A stretch of 64,000 nucleotides of DNA from Diogma glabrata (GCA_963693315.1 OY856186.1:92627417-92691416); one strand, 5' to 3'; counted from the stretch's first letter, positions 25,501 through 34,267 are shown. The notes: a model not told the origin generated them from the letters alone. Program-made: numbers and translations.

Positions 25501-26731
25501 CAATGAAGGTTATCGGCACAAGGAATATACGGATATGATAGCTAAAGTTCAATCATCTCCTAAGGACTTTCCATCTGTTAAAGTCGTGGATGATAAGCTA
25601 TACATACGTATTGAGCCAAGATCTGATGCAATACCCAACGATGTTCCTGTGTGGAAACTCTGGGTACCAAAACCGATGACTTCCAACATGATTCAGAAAC
25701 ATCACGATGATAGTACTGCTGCTCATGGAGGTGTTAAAAAGACTTTAGAATTACTTCGACGTCTTTATTATTGGCCGGGCATGGCGTCACAGGTACACAA
25801 CTATGTTGTGTCCTGCGACACATGTAAACAAACAAAAGCCACGAATCAGATATTGCGTCCTCCGATGCAATATCAATTCGAAACAGCACGTCCATGGCAG
25901 AGAGTCTATATAGATTTTTTGGGACCGTACCCTCGTTCTACACTTGGGAATACGGTGTTATTGATAGTTCTGGATCATGCTACGAAGTTTGTACTACTGA
26001 AACCACTTAGAAACGCAACTTCACCGAAGGTGAATGCTTTTCTAAGGAATGAAGTGTTTCTTACATATGGGGTACCAGAGTTTCTGCACAGTGACAATGG
26101 CAAACAGTTCACTAGTAGGAACTTTCAAAATCTTTTGTCAGATTTCGGCATTAAACACATTAGGACCGGTGTCTATAGTCCTCAAAGTAACGCGTCAGAG
26201 CGGGTCAATAGGTCAGTTCTAGCAGCAATTCGAGCGTTCATTAAAGGTCAACATACCAAGTGGGACTCACAAATTGGTGAAATCGCATATGCACTGCGGG
26301 CTGCAGTACATTCTGCTACCAAGTACTCACCGTACTATTTATTATTTGGTCAACATCCAATCTCGGAGGGAAATACTTACCATTTGTTGAGATCACTACA
26401 CAAGCTTGGTGAAGATGCTGGTGAGGAATTAGAACGCTCTGATCATTTGACTATGCTCAGGAACCGGGTTCAGAAAAATTTAAAAGCAGCTTTCAAGAAA
26501 TCGCAACATCAGTACAACCTGCGATCTAAACTACGGACTTTTCAACCACAACAACGTGTGTATGTACGGCAACATCATTTGAGTGACGCTACAAAAAAGT
26601 TCTCGGCAAAATTGGCTCCAAAGTTCTTACCTGCAATGATTAAGACTAAGATTGGAAATGTACTCTACGAGTGCACAGATATGAGCGGTAAGAATCTTGG
26701 AGTCCATCACGCGAAAGACATCAGAGAATGA
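22511..26731 (+). CDS. Gag-Pol polyprotein of gypsy A (intact, 1406 aa)
   Basis: A single frame encodes Gag and Pol, so no frameshift is needed. Gag occupies about residues 1-330, with a proline-rich stretch containing PPPYNQPP and a capsid-like region from about 120; no CCHC zinc knuckle is seen. Protease has DSG at 415-417 in LLDSGASITILG. Reverse transcriptase starts near 545 and carries YLDD at 710-713. RNase H follows, with its first aspartate at 860 (RCDASLTG). Integrase has an HHCC zinc motif at about 1064-1104 and catalytic D1135, D1195 and E1230, a DD35E spacing. The chain ends in GVHHAKDIRE. The start ATG has a good insect context (TCAAAATG). The polyprotein would assemble particles, copy the RNA and integrate the cDNA. 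The clade within Ty3/gypsy is not assigned. Element C encodes a decayed relative. Confidence 0.97.
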   Translation: MSNQLDVDHPFYGLEPTELQIECLVRGVNFRGNNWAEDFAIPQLGPSLQAEHIHNSPALVQPQLSLNYPSVPQVQPPPLYPQAPLTAPPPYNQPPQVWRDAAPALAPVEYRGVHGNNLSRYDSNWVPTFTGDGHSPDVHEFVHRVEAAARRDRVNWDDLRSIVPRYLKGAADRYYLNLTHEYEVVTYPVLREGLLQTFGTLTDDKAILRVLLNRKQKSKESVYEYLVEIGSLNRRLARPFADREMLEIAREGLSVELQNATLAATIHSIDELRTLCQKFERLWSTPVPTRTSNLRISKLQQVDDYEVDVELDRDGYIETMDSKQPEQQHEEGDERCSDAGRSATTNETQIKSSNTFNFPSLHRTYFRRLERNIRYWRMRKLFRKACVSSILSETKDPRPRLTIKILDKHISGLLDSGASITILGRNSLELLDSAGTTYRKYTSCIRTADGTATKILGYIEIPITVNGSTKPMRFHIVPGLREELYLGIDFWEKFGIVPSFVSELTRTELQTFNTHNLTTDQQHELDMIKDSFPSFEVSGLGKTSLVEHVIDVGDSAPVKQRHYPTSPAVQLKVYAELDRMLQMGVIEESNSSWCSPVVLVQKESGKNRLCIDSRRVNSLTKKDAYPLPLIDGLLGRLNSTKYISSIDLKDAFWQIPLAEASRDKTAFTVPGRPLYQFRVMPFGLCNAPQTMCRLMHKVIPHQYHENVFVYLDDLLVVSSTFQEHMELLSKVSSLLRAAGLTINLKKSKFVLREVKYLGFLVGEDGLRTDPDKVRAVAEYPAPSTVKQIRRLLGMAGWYQRFIPNYASVVSPITDLLKKSSGKLKWTLEAQAAFENLKRLLTTAPVLINPDYNKEFFIRCDASLTGIGSVLYQVDTDGQECPIAFMSKKLNKAQRNYSVSELECLAAILSVKKFRGYVEGHRFTIVTDHSSLKWLMSQKDLSGRLARWSLKLQHMDFTIVHQKGIQNIVPDALSRLYDDTHEELTEALVHHISEIKIDNEGYRHKEYTDMIAKVQSSPKDFPSVKVVDDKLYIRIEPRSDAIPNDVPVWKLWVPKPMTSNMIQKHHDDSTAAHGGVKKTLELLRRLYYWPGMASQVHNYVVSCDTCKQTKATNQILRPPMQYQFETARPWQRVYIDFLGPYPRSTLGNTVLLIVLDHATKFVLLKPLRNATSPKVNAFLRNEVFLTYGVPEFLHSDNGKQFTSRNFQNLLSDFGIKHIRTGVYSPQSNASERVNRSVLAAIRAFIKGQHTKWDSQIGEIAYALRAAVHSATKYSPYYLLFGQHPISEGNTYHLLRSLHKLGEDAGEELERSDHLTMLRNRVQKNLKAAFKKSQHQYNLRSKLRTFQPQQRVYVRQHHLSDATKKFSAKLAPKFLPAMIKTKIGNVLYECTDMSGKNLGVHHAKDIRE

Positions 26732-27055
26732 TGTCTTTTCGTTAGGTAGGGTTGTTCCTCTGGCTGATTGTCGTCTCTGAGGTTCACATCTTCAGGTCAT
26801 ACTTACTGGTTGTATCGGGGTGTCCATGGTGCTGACGTTCGGATGGATGGTCGGTCTCAATACTCAGTGAAGTTCTTAAGGACTTCATGAGTGTTGGAAC
26901 CGGTCATCGGTCTTGACGCCAGTGACTGTGGGTATCTCGATCCCAGATACAGTTTAATAAGTGGAAGTAGTTCGGTGGTTTTCTGTCATGGAGGGGATGG
27001 CGACGTTTTTGTGATTTCAAGAGTAGAAATCTTGATTTTTACCTTGAATTCATGG
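26732..27055 (+). other. 3' untranslated region of gypsy A
   Basis: This is 324 bp between the stop codon and the 3' LTR. The open frame at 26891-27121 runs into the LTR and is not considered a gene. No clear polypurine tract was seen directly before 27056. Confidence 0.7.
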
Positions 27056-28155
27056 TGTAACGATCGCAATAATCGCAAAACAATAATAAAACCAAATTCC
27101 TCTTTGTTTTCAATTCAATAAAAATGTATTTCATTAGTTTCCGTTCATTTTTTACATTAATAATAATTTTAAAATTTTCTAAAACTTGGCTGCTGGTTGA
27201 ATTTTGAATATACTATAAAAAGCAAACGAACGTACTCAATTTTATTTCCAATTCTAACGAACAGATGTCGTTGTCGTTATTAATCTTTGCTGAATTTTCA
27301 ATGTTACCCGATTTGTTTTGACATCATAAGATGTAAAACAAAAAATCACATTTTTGGATGGAATGAGTTTTCGATGTTAAAAGTTTGATTTAAATAAAGA
27401 TTCATTCCGGTTTTAGTTTTTCAAAAGATGACATCTAGTCAAAGTTTGTTCATGCAATCATGTTTAGAAAAAAATAAGTTCATTGATAATTATATCAAAA
27501 ACAAATTTTTGTAATGTTATATTTAAACACAAAAATGTTTTATGAAAGTTTGAATAGTGTGTTTTTAATTATAAGTGTCTGGAATTAAAAATAAAATAAT
27601 AAATTGATACATATCAAAGATTACGTTTGATTTATTCTAAATGTGAGGATCAAATGTATATATTACACACAAATGAACATTTTAATATATTTACAAATAA
27701 TTTAATGAGAAAAGGTAAACAAGCTATAAAACTATTTAAGGAAGGTAGAGAAAAGATGTTTGATGAAAATTCTCAATATCGAAGGAATCTAACAAAATTA
27801 AGTCTGGTTTTTTTGCACATATGTTAAGTGAATTAAAAGCTATATTTCCAAATGGATTTTTTGCTGGTGAATGGAAAGAAAACAACGAAGGCAATCTGGA
27901 AAGGATAGAAGGCATCACATCGATTACATAGAAGATAAGTTTATTTGTTTTTATATATATATATTATTAATTAATTCCGAAGTTTAACTATTGAAATGTC
28001 AGATTAGGAATAAGTATTTTAAGAGATTCCTAAATTCAGATTTGTCTGAGGGTGATCGTTACAATCCGTAGGTTAGTTATATTTTTATTTTTTTCTTGAA
28101 GTAGTAAAATTGTTGTGTATAAAAGTTCAAGCCACCTACAGTGGCACTCGCAATA
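27056..28155 (+). repeat. A 3' LTR (1100 bp)
   Basis: It has the same length as the 5' LTR and is nearly identical to it. It ends CACTCGCAATA and is followed by the duplicated TATT (28156-28159), then by the rest of B's 5' LTR. The 60- and 66-codon open frames inside it occur in both LTRs but have no domain. Confidence 0.93.
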
Positions 28156-28159
28156 TATT

Positions 28160-28343
28160 CTAGTTAGGAATATTGTTTGCTGTATTGTTTCTTGTTGTTG
28201 TGGGACAATCAAGGAGTTGAAGACTTAATAAAACCTGGTGTGTTTGCTTACTAATCAGTGATCGAACTCAGAAAGAGATTGGGAATTACGTTTATCGAAC
28301 TGTGAGTTAGGCCAATTCGAAGTAAGGTTGGAAAAACGTAACA
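28160..28343 (+). repeat. B 5' LTR, part 2 of 2
   Basis: This continues part 1 after the gypsy A insertion and ends in CGTAACA. It matches 31290-31473. The two parts together are 696 bp, exactly the length of the 3' LTR. Confidence 0.93.
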
Positions 28344-28360
28344 TTGGTGACATCGGCGGA
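28344..28360 (+). promoter_or_regulatory. Primer-binding site of B
   Basis: TTGGTGACATCGGCGG lies directly after the 5' LTR, where a tRNA 3' end would prime minus-strand DNA synthesis. The tRNA identity was not determined. Confidence 0.6.
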
Positions 28361-28377
28361 TTAGTTAGCTGTTTATA

Positions 28378-29988
28378 ATGGTTTTCTTAAGTGATTTAAA
28401 AGTTCCTGAGTTAAAGAAGGAACTAGAACAACGTGGATTGTCAACAAGCGGAAACAAAACTGAATTAACGATACGGCTTCGAGAAGCTATGGAAGCTAGT
28501 GGAGTAGTTGTGGAAAGTTACCAGTTTGGAGTGATTAGTACAAATGCTGATTCAATAGCAGCTGATGAGGAGAAAAGTTTTGTTGCGGAAACAACATCTT
28601 CATTGCCACCTGCAAATTGTGATTTTACGCAGTTAATGGCTATGATGCAACAGATGAGTTTGAACATCAGTCAACAGAATCAGCAATTGGCTGCCGTAAA
28701 TGCCAATATGAATCAAAAACTGGATGTTGTAAGTTCCAATATGAATCAAAGCTTGGCTGCTAATAAGGAAGAAATTAGCTGCAACATCAATCAACAGCTG
28801 GAAATAGTCAACAATAACATGGCTACAACCAAGGAAGAAATCAGTTTGAACGTCAAGCAAATAATGGACGAGAAACTTCTCGAAATATCTACTACGTTAC
28901 GGGAGGAAGTAGGCAGAGTTCATCAAGAGGTGAAAGAGCTAGAGCAGAAAGTACTTGATGAAAACAAAAAGGTACTTGCAAAAGTAGATGATTTCGAGAA
29001 ACGGTTGCAGGATGTTGAAACAGCTAAAGTTACTTCACAGGTGGTACAACAGATAGCAAATATTAAATTGAAACCACCATCATATGACGGTACCACATCC
29101 TTCGGTATTTTCAAGTTCCAGTTCGAGACGGCAGCAGATCAAAATGTTTGGAGCGCCGAAAATCGTCTTGCTGCATTGATAGTTGCTCTTAAAGGGGAAG
29201 CAGCTGAAGCATTACAGGCAGTACCAGAAAACGATCGCAAAAGCTATGCTGAGGTGATGAATGCGTTGGAACGTAAATATGGCAGCGACCATAAAAAGGA
29301 GTTATACAGAATTGAGCTAAAAGGTCGTTTGCAGCGGAATGGAGAAAGTATGCAGGACTATTCCTCAGCAGTGGAACGCCTTGTTCATTTGGCACACGCG
29401 AACACTCCACCATATTTTATGGAGAAGATGAAGATCGAGGCCTTCATTGATGGTATCCGAGAATCAGAAACCAGGATCAAAGTAATGACTACACCTAAGG
29501 CGATGTTCCATGAAACTGTCGCATACGCAATGCAATATGAGATGGTACAGAGGATGTGTATGCCATCTGGTGGATGCAGAAAAAGGAATGTGGAGGAGAA
29601 CATCAAAGGGGAAGTTTTGGCACACAGAGATAGAAGCGACATCAGATGCTGGGTATGTGACGAAGAGGGTCACATGGCACGGGAGTGCAAGAAAAACGGG
29701 GAAGCAGACAGATTGTCGTCTTCTGTGAAGAACAGAGGAGTCGAAGAAATGGAGCACGTAGGGTTCAGGAACAGCAGTAGAAAACTCCTGTGCTGGATAT
29801 GTAGGAAATCGGGGCATATCTCACAGGACTGCTGGAACAGGAAGCGTGATAGATCTTCGTCGCCCATTCAACGGAAGTCTGTTGAAGGTGCAACTGTAAA
29901 ACCAAAAAGTGAGGAGAATGCAGCCTACATTCCAATTTCAAGAATTGCGGTAAATGGTGAAAGCTTGCGGTATCAACGGACAACTTGA
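28378..29988 (+). CDS. Gag of element B with N-terminal SAP domain and two zinc knuckles
   Basis: This 536-residue protein starts 35 bp after the LTR. Residues about 4-38 form a SAP motif (LKVPELKKELEQRGLS, then GNKTELTIRL), a small domain that in other proteins binds A+T-rich scaffold DNA. Residues about 85-215 are a long Gln/Asn-rich coiled coil with internal repeats of a NMNQ/INQQ phrase. A capsid-like region follows (about 225-385, YDGTTSFGIFKFQFE). Two CCHC knuckles lie at 424-437 (CWVCDEEGHMAREC) and 472-485 (CWICRKSGHISQDC). It should package the element's RNA. A nuclear or chromatin role for the SAP domain is inference. The reading frame is intact. Confidence 0.92.
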   Translation: MVFLSDLKVPELKKELEQRGLSTSGNKTELTIRLREAMEASGVVVESYQFGVISTNADSIAADEEKSFVAETTSSLPPANCDFTQLMAMMQQMSLNISQQNQQLAAVNANMNQKLDVVSSNMNQSLAANKEEISCNINQQLEIVNNNMATTKEEISLNVKQIMDEKLLEISTTLREEVGRVHQEVKELEQKVLDENKKVLAKVDDFEKRLQDVETAKVTSQVVQQIANIKLKPPSYDGTTSFGIFKFQFETAADQNVWSAENRLAALIVALKGEAAEALQAVPENDRKSYAEVMNALERKYGSDHKKELYRIELKGRLQRNGESMQDYSSAVERLVHLAHANTPPYFMEKMKIEAFIDGIRESETRIKVMTTPKAMFHETVAYAMQYEMVQRMCMPSGGCRKRNVEENIKGEVLAHRDRSDIRCWVCDEEGHMARECKKNGEADRLSSSVKNRGVEEMEHVGFRNSSRKLLCWICRKSGHISQDCWNRKRDRSSSPIQRKSVEGATVKPKSEENAAYIPISRIAVNGESLRYQRTT

Positions 29989-30901
29989 AGGTAAAGGTTG
30001 CTTCATGACACTGGATACAGGTTCAGCTCGAACATTCGTTCGCAAAGGTTTAATTGACGGTGTTTTGGAACCATCAGATGGATTGAAACTCCAAACAGTA
30101 ACTGGAGAATGCGCTGAAATAGTAGGTAAAAGAATCGCTGAAATAAAATTGGGAAATAACTGCTATCAACAAGAGGTGCTAGTGGCAGACATTATGGATG
30201 AAGTCATTTTGGGGATGGACTTCATGAAGGCGAAGGGATTAGTCTTCGATTTTGGATGTGGAATCCTAAAGGTTAATAATGTTGAGATGCCACTACTTGT
30301 GAATGAGGCAGCGTCAACAAATATTGGCAGCGATGAGGAACTAGGCAGTGCAGAAGAAAATCCAGCACCATCCATACAGATGAGGGAGAGAAACGTCAAC
30401 CGACGCAGACGTTTAAACAAACGCCGAAAGTTTAAAAGGAAACAGGTCCAAGTCCATAACGAGGTGAGCGATGTAAAAGAGGTGGTTCAAATAGCTGCAA
30501 ACGGGGATGAATCGCAGCTCAAAATGAGAATGGTTCGGAGACATGGCATTGTGAAACTCCCAAAGGGAAATGATAAGAAGCACTTTAGAAATAATGAGAA
30601 TCCCTACTCATCACGGTGGGCTGACATAAAACAAAGTAATGGCCCAGTACTTAGAAAGGAACCGGAAGTAATTCTAAACAGCCTGGGAAATAGGAAAAGA
30701 AAAAAAAATGTTTGGATTCAACAATTGGAGGAGAGAGCTAGATCCTGTTCGGGACGAACAGGCTTAAGTGGAGGTAATGTTACGAGTGCAGAAAAATCTA
30801 GACGATTACAGAAAGATCTAAACGATTACGGTCACTTCCAGGAAAATAAAATCAACAAACAAGTTAATGAAATGAATATTGTTGTTGTTGTCTCTTCTTA
30901 G
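29954..30901 (+). CDS. Protease and Pol C-terminal tail of element B (RT, RNase H and IN deleted)
   Basis: This frame overlaps the end of gag by 35 bp and lies +1 relative to it. The ATG at 29954 is only the first in the frame; expression could be by frameshifting, or gag and pro may once have been one frame broken by an indel. The protease has LDTGSARTF (DTG near residue 22) and ILGMDFM (near residue 90), typical of retroviral-type aspartic proteases. Past residue about 135 it becomes very basic (RRRRLNKRRKFKRK). It then reaches ARSCSGRTGLSGG, which matches the very end of D's pol, and runs on into the 3' LTR from 30778. Reverse transcriptase, RNase H and integrase are missing entirely. Whether the terminal residues read from the LTR are functional is unknown. 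Confidence 0.85.
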   Translation: MVKACGINGQLEGKGCFMTLDTGSARTFVRKGLIDGVLEPSDGLKLQTVTGECAEIVGKRIAEIKLGNNCYQQEVLVADIMDEVILGMDFMKAKGLVFDFGCGILKVNNVEMPLLVNEAASTNIGSDEELGSAEENPAPSIQMRERNVNRRRRLNKRRKFKRKQVQVHNEVSDVKEVVQIAANGDESQLKMRMVRRHGIVKLPKGNDKKHFRNNENPYSSRWADIKQSNGPVLRKEPEVILNSLGNRKRKKNVWIQQLEERARSCSGRTGLSGGNVTSAEKSRRLQKDLNDYGHFQENKINKQVNEMNIVVVVSS

Positions 30902-31473
30902 AAATAGAGTCAACATAAACGATTTTATGAATCAAATCAACATAACGTAAAATAATCGAGTATTCTAATGTTTTCTCAAGGTTTCTGGAAAGTGATGTCG
31001 AATTATCTAGAAGTATTGCAGAAGGTATATAAGAAAAATACCTTTTGTAGTTTTTAATTAGTTTTATTTTAGACCTGCGACAGTAAAGTGAAATTAAATG
31101 TAAAATTAGTGTTATTTTAAACCTGCGATAGTGAAGTTGAAATTATAAAAGTGATCTTTAAATTAGTTTTTGTAAATAAAGTTTAAAGTGTTATTAAGTA
31201 GAAATAATTTGTGTATTATTTTAAACGTTGCATTACTGGAAATTTCTACAATCAACCGTTGGAGTTTCTGAAGCTGTTGAAAGAATATTCTAGTTAGGAA
31301 TATTGTTTGCTGTATTGTTTCTTGTTGTTGTGGGACAATCAAGGAGTTGAAGACTTAATAAAACCTGGTGTGTTTGCTTACTAATCAGTGATCGAACTCA
31401 GAAAGAGATTGGGAATTACGTTTATCGAATTGTGAGTTAGGCCAATTCGAAGTAAGGTTGGAAAAACGTAACA
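30778..31473 (+). repeat. B 3' LTR (696 bp)
   Basis: It begins TGTTACGAGTGCAG and ends GGAAAAACGTAACA. It contains TATATAAG at 31026-31033 and AATAAA at 31175-31180. It is followed by the duplicated ATAT (31474-31477). Only scattered substitutions separate it from the 5' LTR. Confidence 0.94.
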
Positions 31474-31522
31474 ATATTAATATTCCTGTTAAAATTTTCA
31501 GATAGATATTTATTTTAAAGCA

Positions 31523-31653
31523 ATGTTTAAGAAAGCCAACGATTTTGGTTGTAAATTACCAACATTTATTCAGAAAACTCAGCCCATTTTTGAAGAACAA
31601 ATTAAAGTTGAAAAATTAAAAGAGATTGTTGAAAAGCTTCTCAATTTACAGAA
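31523..31653 (+). pseudogene. E2 gene, second recognised exon
   Basis: This exon follows a TTTTCAG acceptor near 31501. It reads MFKKANDFGCKLPTFIQ and then a Lys/Glu-rich helix, ending at a strong donor, GAAA/GTAAGT, near 31653. The intron after it contains MITE M1b and hAT H3. No known domain is recognised. Together with 18026-18266 and 33936-34267 it would make a three-exon gene of E2. Confidence 0.5.
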
Positions 31654-32039
31654 AGTAAGTTTTTTTAATTTGTTTTTTTTTTTGCTCCAAAAACTTGAAA
31701 ATCACATACAACAGAAACAGAATTCCATTCAAATTTTACAGCAACAGAATTTTTTGCTATCAAATTTGTATGAAATTCTGGTTCTGATGTAGGGAATACA
31801 ATACCGGAGTAAAATCTAATACCGGTATTTCGGTACTTAAAAATACAAATACCGGTATATAGGTTTTAATACCGGTATTTTAAAAAATTTAATTTTCATA
31901 CAAAAAATGTTGTTTCAATTTTTATTTGAAATAAAAAACATAAATTCATTAATCATTAACATATTACGTAATATTCAAAATAAAAAAAAATAATAAATAA
32001 CACAACATATCACATTAATTGATTAAAATGAAGCAAGTC

Positions 32040-32525
32040 TTGATCTCAGCTTATTTAGCAAAATACCAGCTCATGAAAGCGATCTATAAGATGAAAACAA
32101 ATTTTGGTTGAACCGTAAGAAACAATTCATAGAATTGTTGCAAATATACTCCCCTTGTTCCCTCATCTTCAGAATGAATCATTTCATTTCGTAGGCCCTT
32201 AACTAGATCTTATGTTAACCGAGTTTTTTCTCAGCAACTGTGTAATTCAGTTTTTTACAAATCGCTTGATCTATTTTCTTTTTCAATAAGTTTTTACTTC
32301 CAAACTCAGACTCAGTTTCATCTTCCATTTTTGCTATAAGCTCGACATTATCTTCCAAGAGTTCCTGTATGGTCTCATCATTGGGCCATCATAAAAGACA
32401 CTTCACTATATCGTTTTTCGGAATATGCTGAAACTTGAGATTACTATCCAAATTCCGATTTGTGGTAAAATCTTCTTCTTACGCTGGATGGAGATATTTT
32501 ATGAGGTCCGAAAGTTCAGTCATTT
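32040..32525 (-). pseudogene. H3 transposase remnant
   Basis: Read downwards from 32525 the translation has MTELSDLIKYLHPA, then an acidic helix with LEDNVELIAKMEDETESEF and KKKIDQAICKKLNYTVAEK, with stops between blocks. Near 32090-32030 a degraded block resembles the hAT C-terminal signature (an ERxFSxAGxxxSKxRSRL-type phrase), interrupted by two stops. Assignment rests mainly on the element's ends and target duplication. Confidence 0.55.
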
Positions 32526-32526
32526 T

Positions 32527-33363
32527 GAAGTGAAAACTTCTTTAGGCGCGTTGTGCAATTTTGTATGGGGAAACATTTATATATTTGAGTTCTCGAGTTA
32601 ATCATGAATTCATAAAAATCATAAAAATTTCTTTTTACGAATTTTAAAAAATTGATCGATAATGCAGTTTTTTAAAGTTATTAATATAATTATCTTAAGG
32701 GATTTTGCCTAAATGTTGATAATTATTTGATTTGGCTTTTATTTAAATATCGTTTTATACGGAATTAGTTTGTTAGATCAATGTTTTTTTTGGCTGAGTA
32801 TAATTTTTATGAAATTGGTAAAATGAAAGTATAATCTGAAACAATTTCATTTGTGTATATCAAAATTATATGTATTGGAATTTAACACATCATGATGTTA
32901 CAAATTTTACCATCTTCACCATATATGTTGTTGGTTTGCAATAGTATGTAACACATTTTTCTAAAATTAAGTGGAGATAGTTGATAACATCGATTATATC
33001 GATATAAAACTCATAATTACGAGACCGAATTCGCACAAATACTATACAAAGAAGCTAGCTTATGTATGATTAAACATGGATGGCAATCATGATCAATTAA
33101 CTAATTAAAAATGGTGGCACTTCGCCGATAGTGATTTTCAAACGGTAACAATGCATTAATACCAATGAGTTTAATACTTAGCTTTCCGCAGGAAGATTTG
33201 TAAAATTTAAAATTGTTGATCTATGTGTGTGACAACCCCGCGTACTTTAGTCCCTGCTATTGGCATACAAGTTAATTTGAGATATCGTTTACCACTGGAT
33301 ATAACAGTGAGATGTCACTAGCCAAAGTGATATCTTAGGGGTGCTGGCGGATGAAGTTTTTTC
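32527..33363. repeat. S1: dispersed repeat with GAAGTGAAAACTTC end, inside H3
   Basis: It begins GAAGTGAAAACTTCTTTAG and ends near GAAGTTTTTTC. A second copy, S2 (50969-52152), shares long stretches, including TTCCGCAGGAAGATTTGTAA and CGTACTTTAGTCCCTGCTAT. It is non-coding. No target duplication is visible. A Helitron-type or other short-ended element is possible but unproven. Confidence 0.7.
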
Positions 33364-33935
33364 AATCAACGATAGCATTCCTTAGTCTTAGTTATGGAAT
33401 ATTCTTTGATGATGACACGCTATTTTTTTTTAAATAAAATGTGTTTGGTAGTAGAAATTACAATGTTTGCTTCAACTTTTGCTTGAGAATAAACTATCTC
33501 ATTAAACACTAATTACTTAAACTACTCTTAATTATTATATATACGAAAGAAAAGCAAATATTTAGTTCATCCAACAATACATATAAAATTGCTTACCTTC
33601 ATAAGTAAAATAAATTCACAAACAAAAACGATTGAAAAATTATAAAACGTTACAGTGAAATTCCAAGAATTTTTGGTTGTATTAATTTATTGCATAAATA
33701 CCGAAAACCGGGATTCAAATCAAAGAATACCGGTAAAAATTTAGCGATATCCCGGTTTTCGGTATACCGGTATAACGGTATTGTATTCCCTATTCTGATG
33801 TATTTGAATACCCGGCTGTAAGTTAAAAAGTTGTTTTTGGACATGTCATTTGTAATTTTTTGAGTGAAAACAATTAAACCTATTCAACGTTTGATTCTGT
33901 AATAATATAATATTTTTCTGTTTTATATTATTTAG

Positions 33936-34267
33936 ATGGTATTCTGCTATTAACTATGTATTTACTGCACAGGATACTCCGTCCAATCAACAAAACTTTG
34001 GAGCATAAAATTTATAAGAAATACAGTGTTCGAGATTCTCAAAACAGTTTTGCCATTATAGGTGAAACTGTTCAAAATATTGAAGAGACGTTACAAAATT
34101 ATTTAGATCAAAAATTACCAATTCAGCCTTTTTTGTTAATTACTGGATCTATAACAAAGCCAATACTAGTATGTTTTGATAGTGTATGGTATGAAGTTTA
34201 TACAACAAGAAAAGCAATTGATGTGTGCTTCAAAATATTTTATTTATTCAACTTAAAAAATCCCTAA
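33936..34267 (+). pseudogene. E2 gene, last recognised exon (protein related to E3's)
   Basis: The exon starts after a TTATATTATTTAG acceptor and is open for about 110 codons to a stop at 34265-34267. It encodes KYSVRDSQNSFAIIGETVQ, a helix with NYLDQKLPIQPFLL, ITGSITKPILVCFD and finally AIDVCFKIFYLFNLKNP. The last part aligns with the E3 protein at 41757-42017 (CFKVFQIFNLRYP). Related proteins often continue with a VWLFIQ phrase, which here is missing after a premature stop. I recall this pattern from uncharacterised insect proteins but cannot name a family or function. Confidence 0.6.

Larger units (their letters stand above)
18827..28155 (+). mobile_element. A: apparently complete Ty3/gypsy LTR retrotransposon
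   Basis: Two LTRs of 1100 bp (18827-19926 and 27056-28155) flank a 2.6-kb leader, one 1406-codon gag-pol frame and a short 3' untranslated region. The 4-bp target duplication TATT lies at 18823-18826 and 28156-28159 and interrupts B's 5' LTR. Only a few LTR differences were noticed (for example A/G at 19528 versus 27757), so the insertion is young. The pol frame is open throughout. No env gene is seen. This is the only element in the window that could still be active by sequence. Confidence 0.95.
18315..31473 (+). mobile_element. B: internally deleted LTR retrotransposon encoding Gag and protease only
   Basis: The two LTRs are 696 bp each once gypsy A is removed. The 5' LTR is 18315-18826 plus 28160-28343, and the 3' LTR is 30778-31473. 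The LTRs end in TGTTACG/CGTAACA, an exact inverted pair; the 5' copy begins TGCTACG. The target duplication is ATAT (18311-18314 and 31474-31477). A primer-binding site, TTGGTGACATCGGCGG, follows the 5' LTR directly. Without A the element is about 3.8 kb. Reverse transcriptase, RNase H and integrase are absent, so it would need another element's enzymes. Element D (minus strand, 58291-60935) is a relative that still has them in decayed form. Confidence 0.92.
31790..33792 (-). mobile_element. H3: hAT transposon with perfect 8-bp target duplication
   Basis: The ends are TAGGGAATACAATACC and GGTATTGTATTCCCTA, an exact 16-bp inverted repeat. TTCTGATG is duplicated at 31782-31789 and 33793-33800. 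Both subterminal regions repeat ACCGGTAT motifs, as expected for transposase binding. The inside holds a badly decayed transposase on the minus strand and the unrelated repeat S1. This is a different hAT lineage from H1/H2 and from H4. Confidence 0.93.
31702..33825. mobile_element. M1b: palindromic MITE split by hAT H3
   Basis: CACATACAACAGAAACAGAA starts the left part and TATTTGAATACCCGGC ends the right part, as in M1a (7672-7781). Its own sequence is about 120 bp. The rest, 31790-33792, is H3 with its target duplication. It lies in an intron of the E2 gene. Confidence 0.75.

Noticed and set aside
18827..28155. The 1.1-kb repeats at 18827 and 27056 as a segmental duplication
   Set aside because: Equal length, TATT target duplication and an intact gag-pol between them fit LTRs.
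28633..29867. Several minus-strand open frames opposite gag of B
   Set aside because: They are antisense shadows of the intact Gag frame and show no domains.
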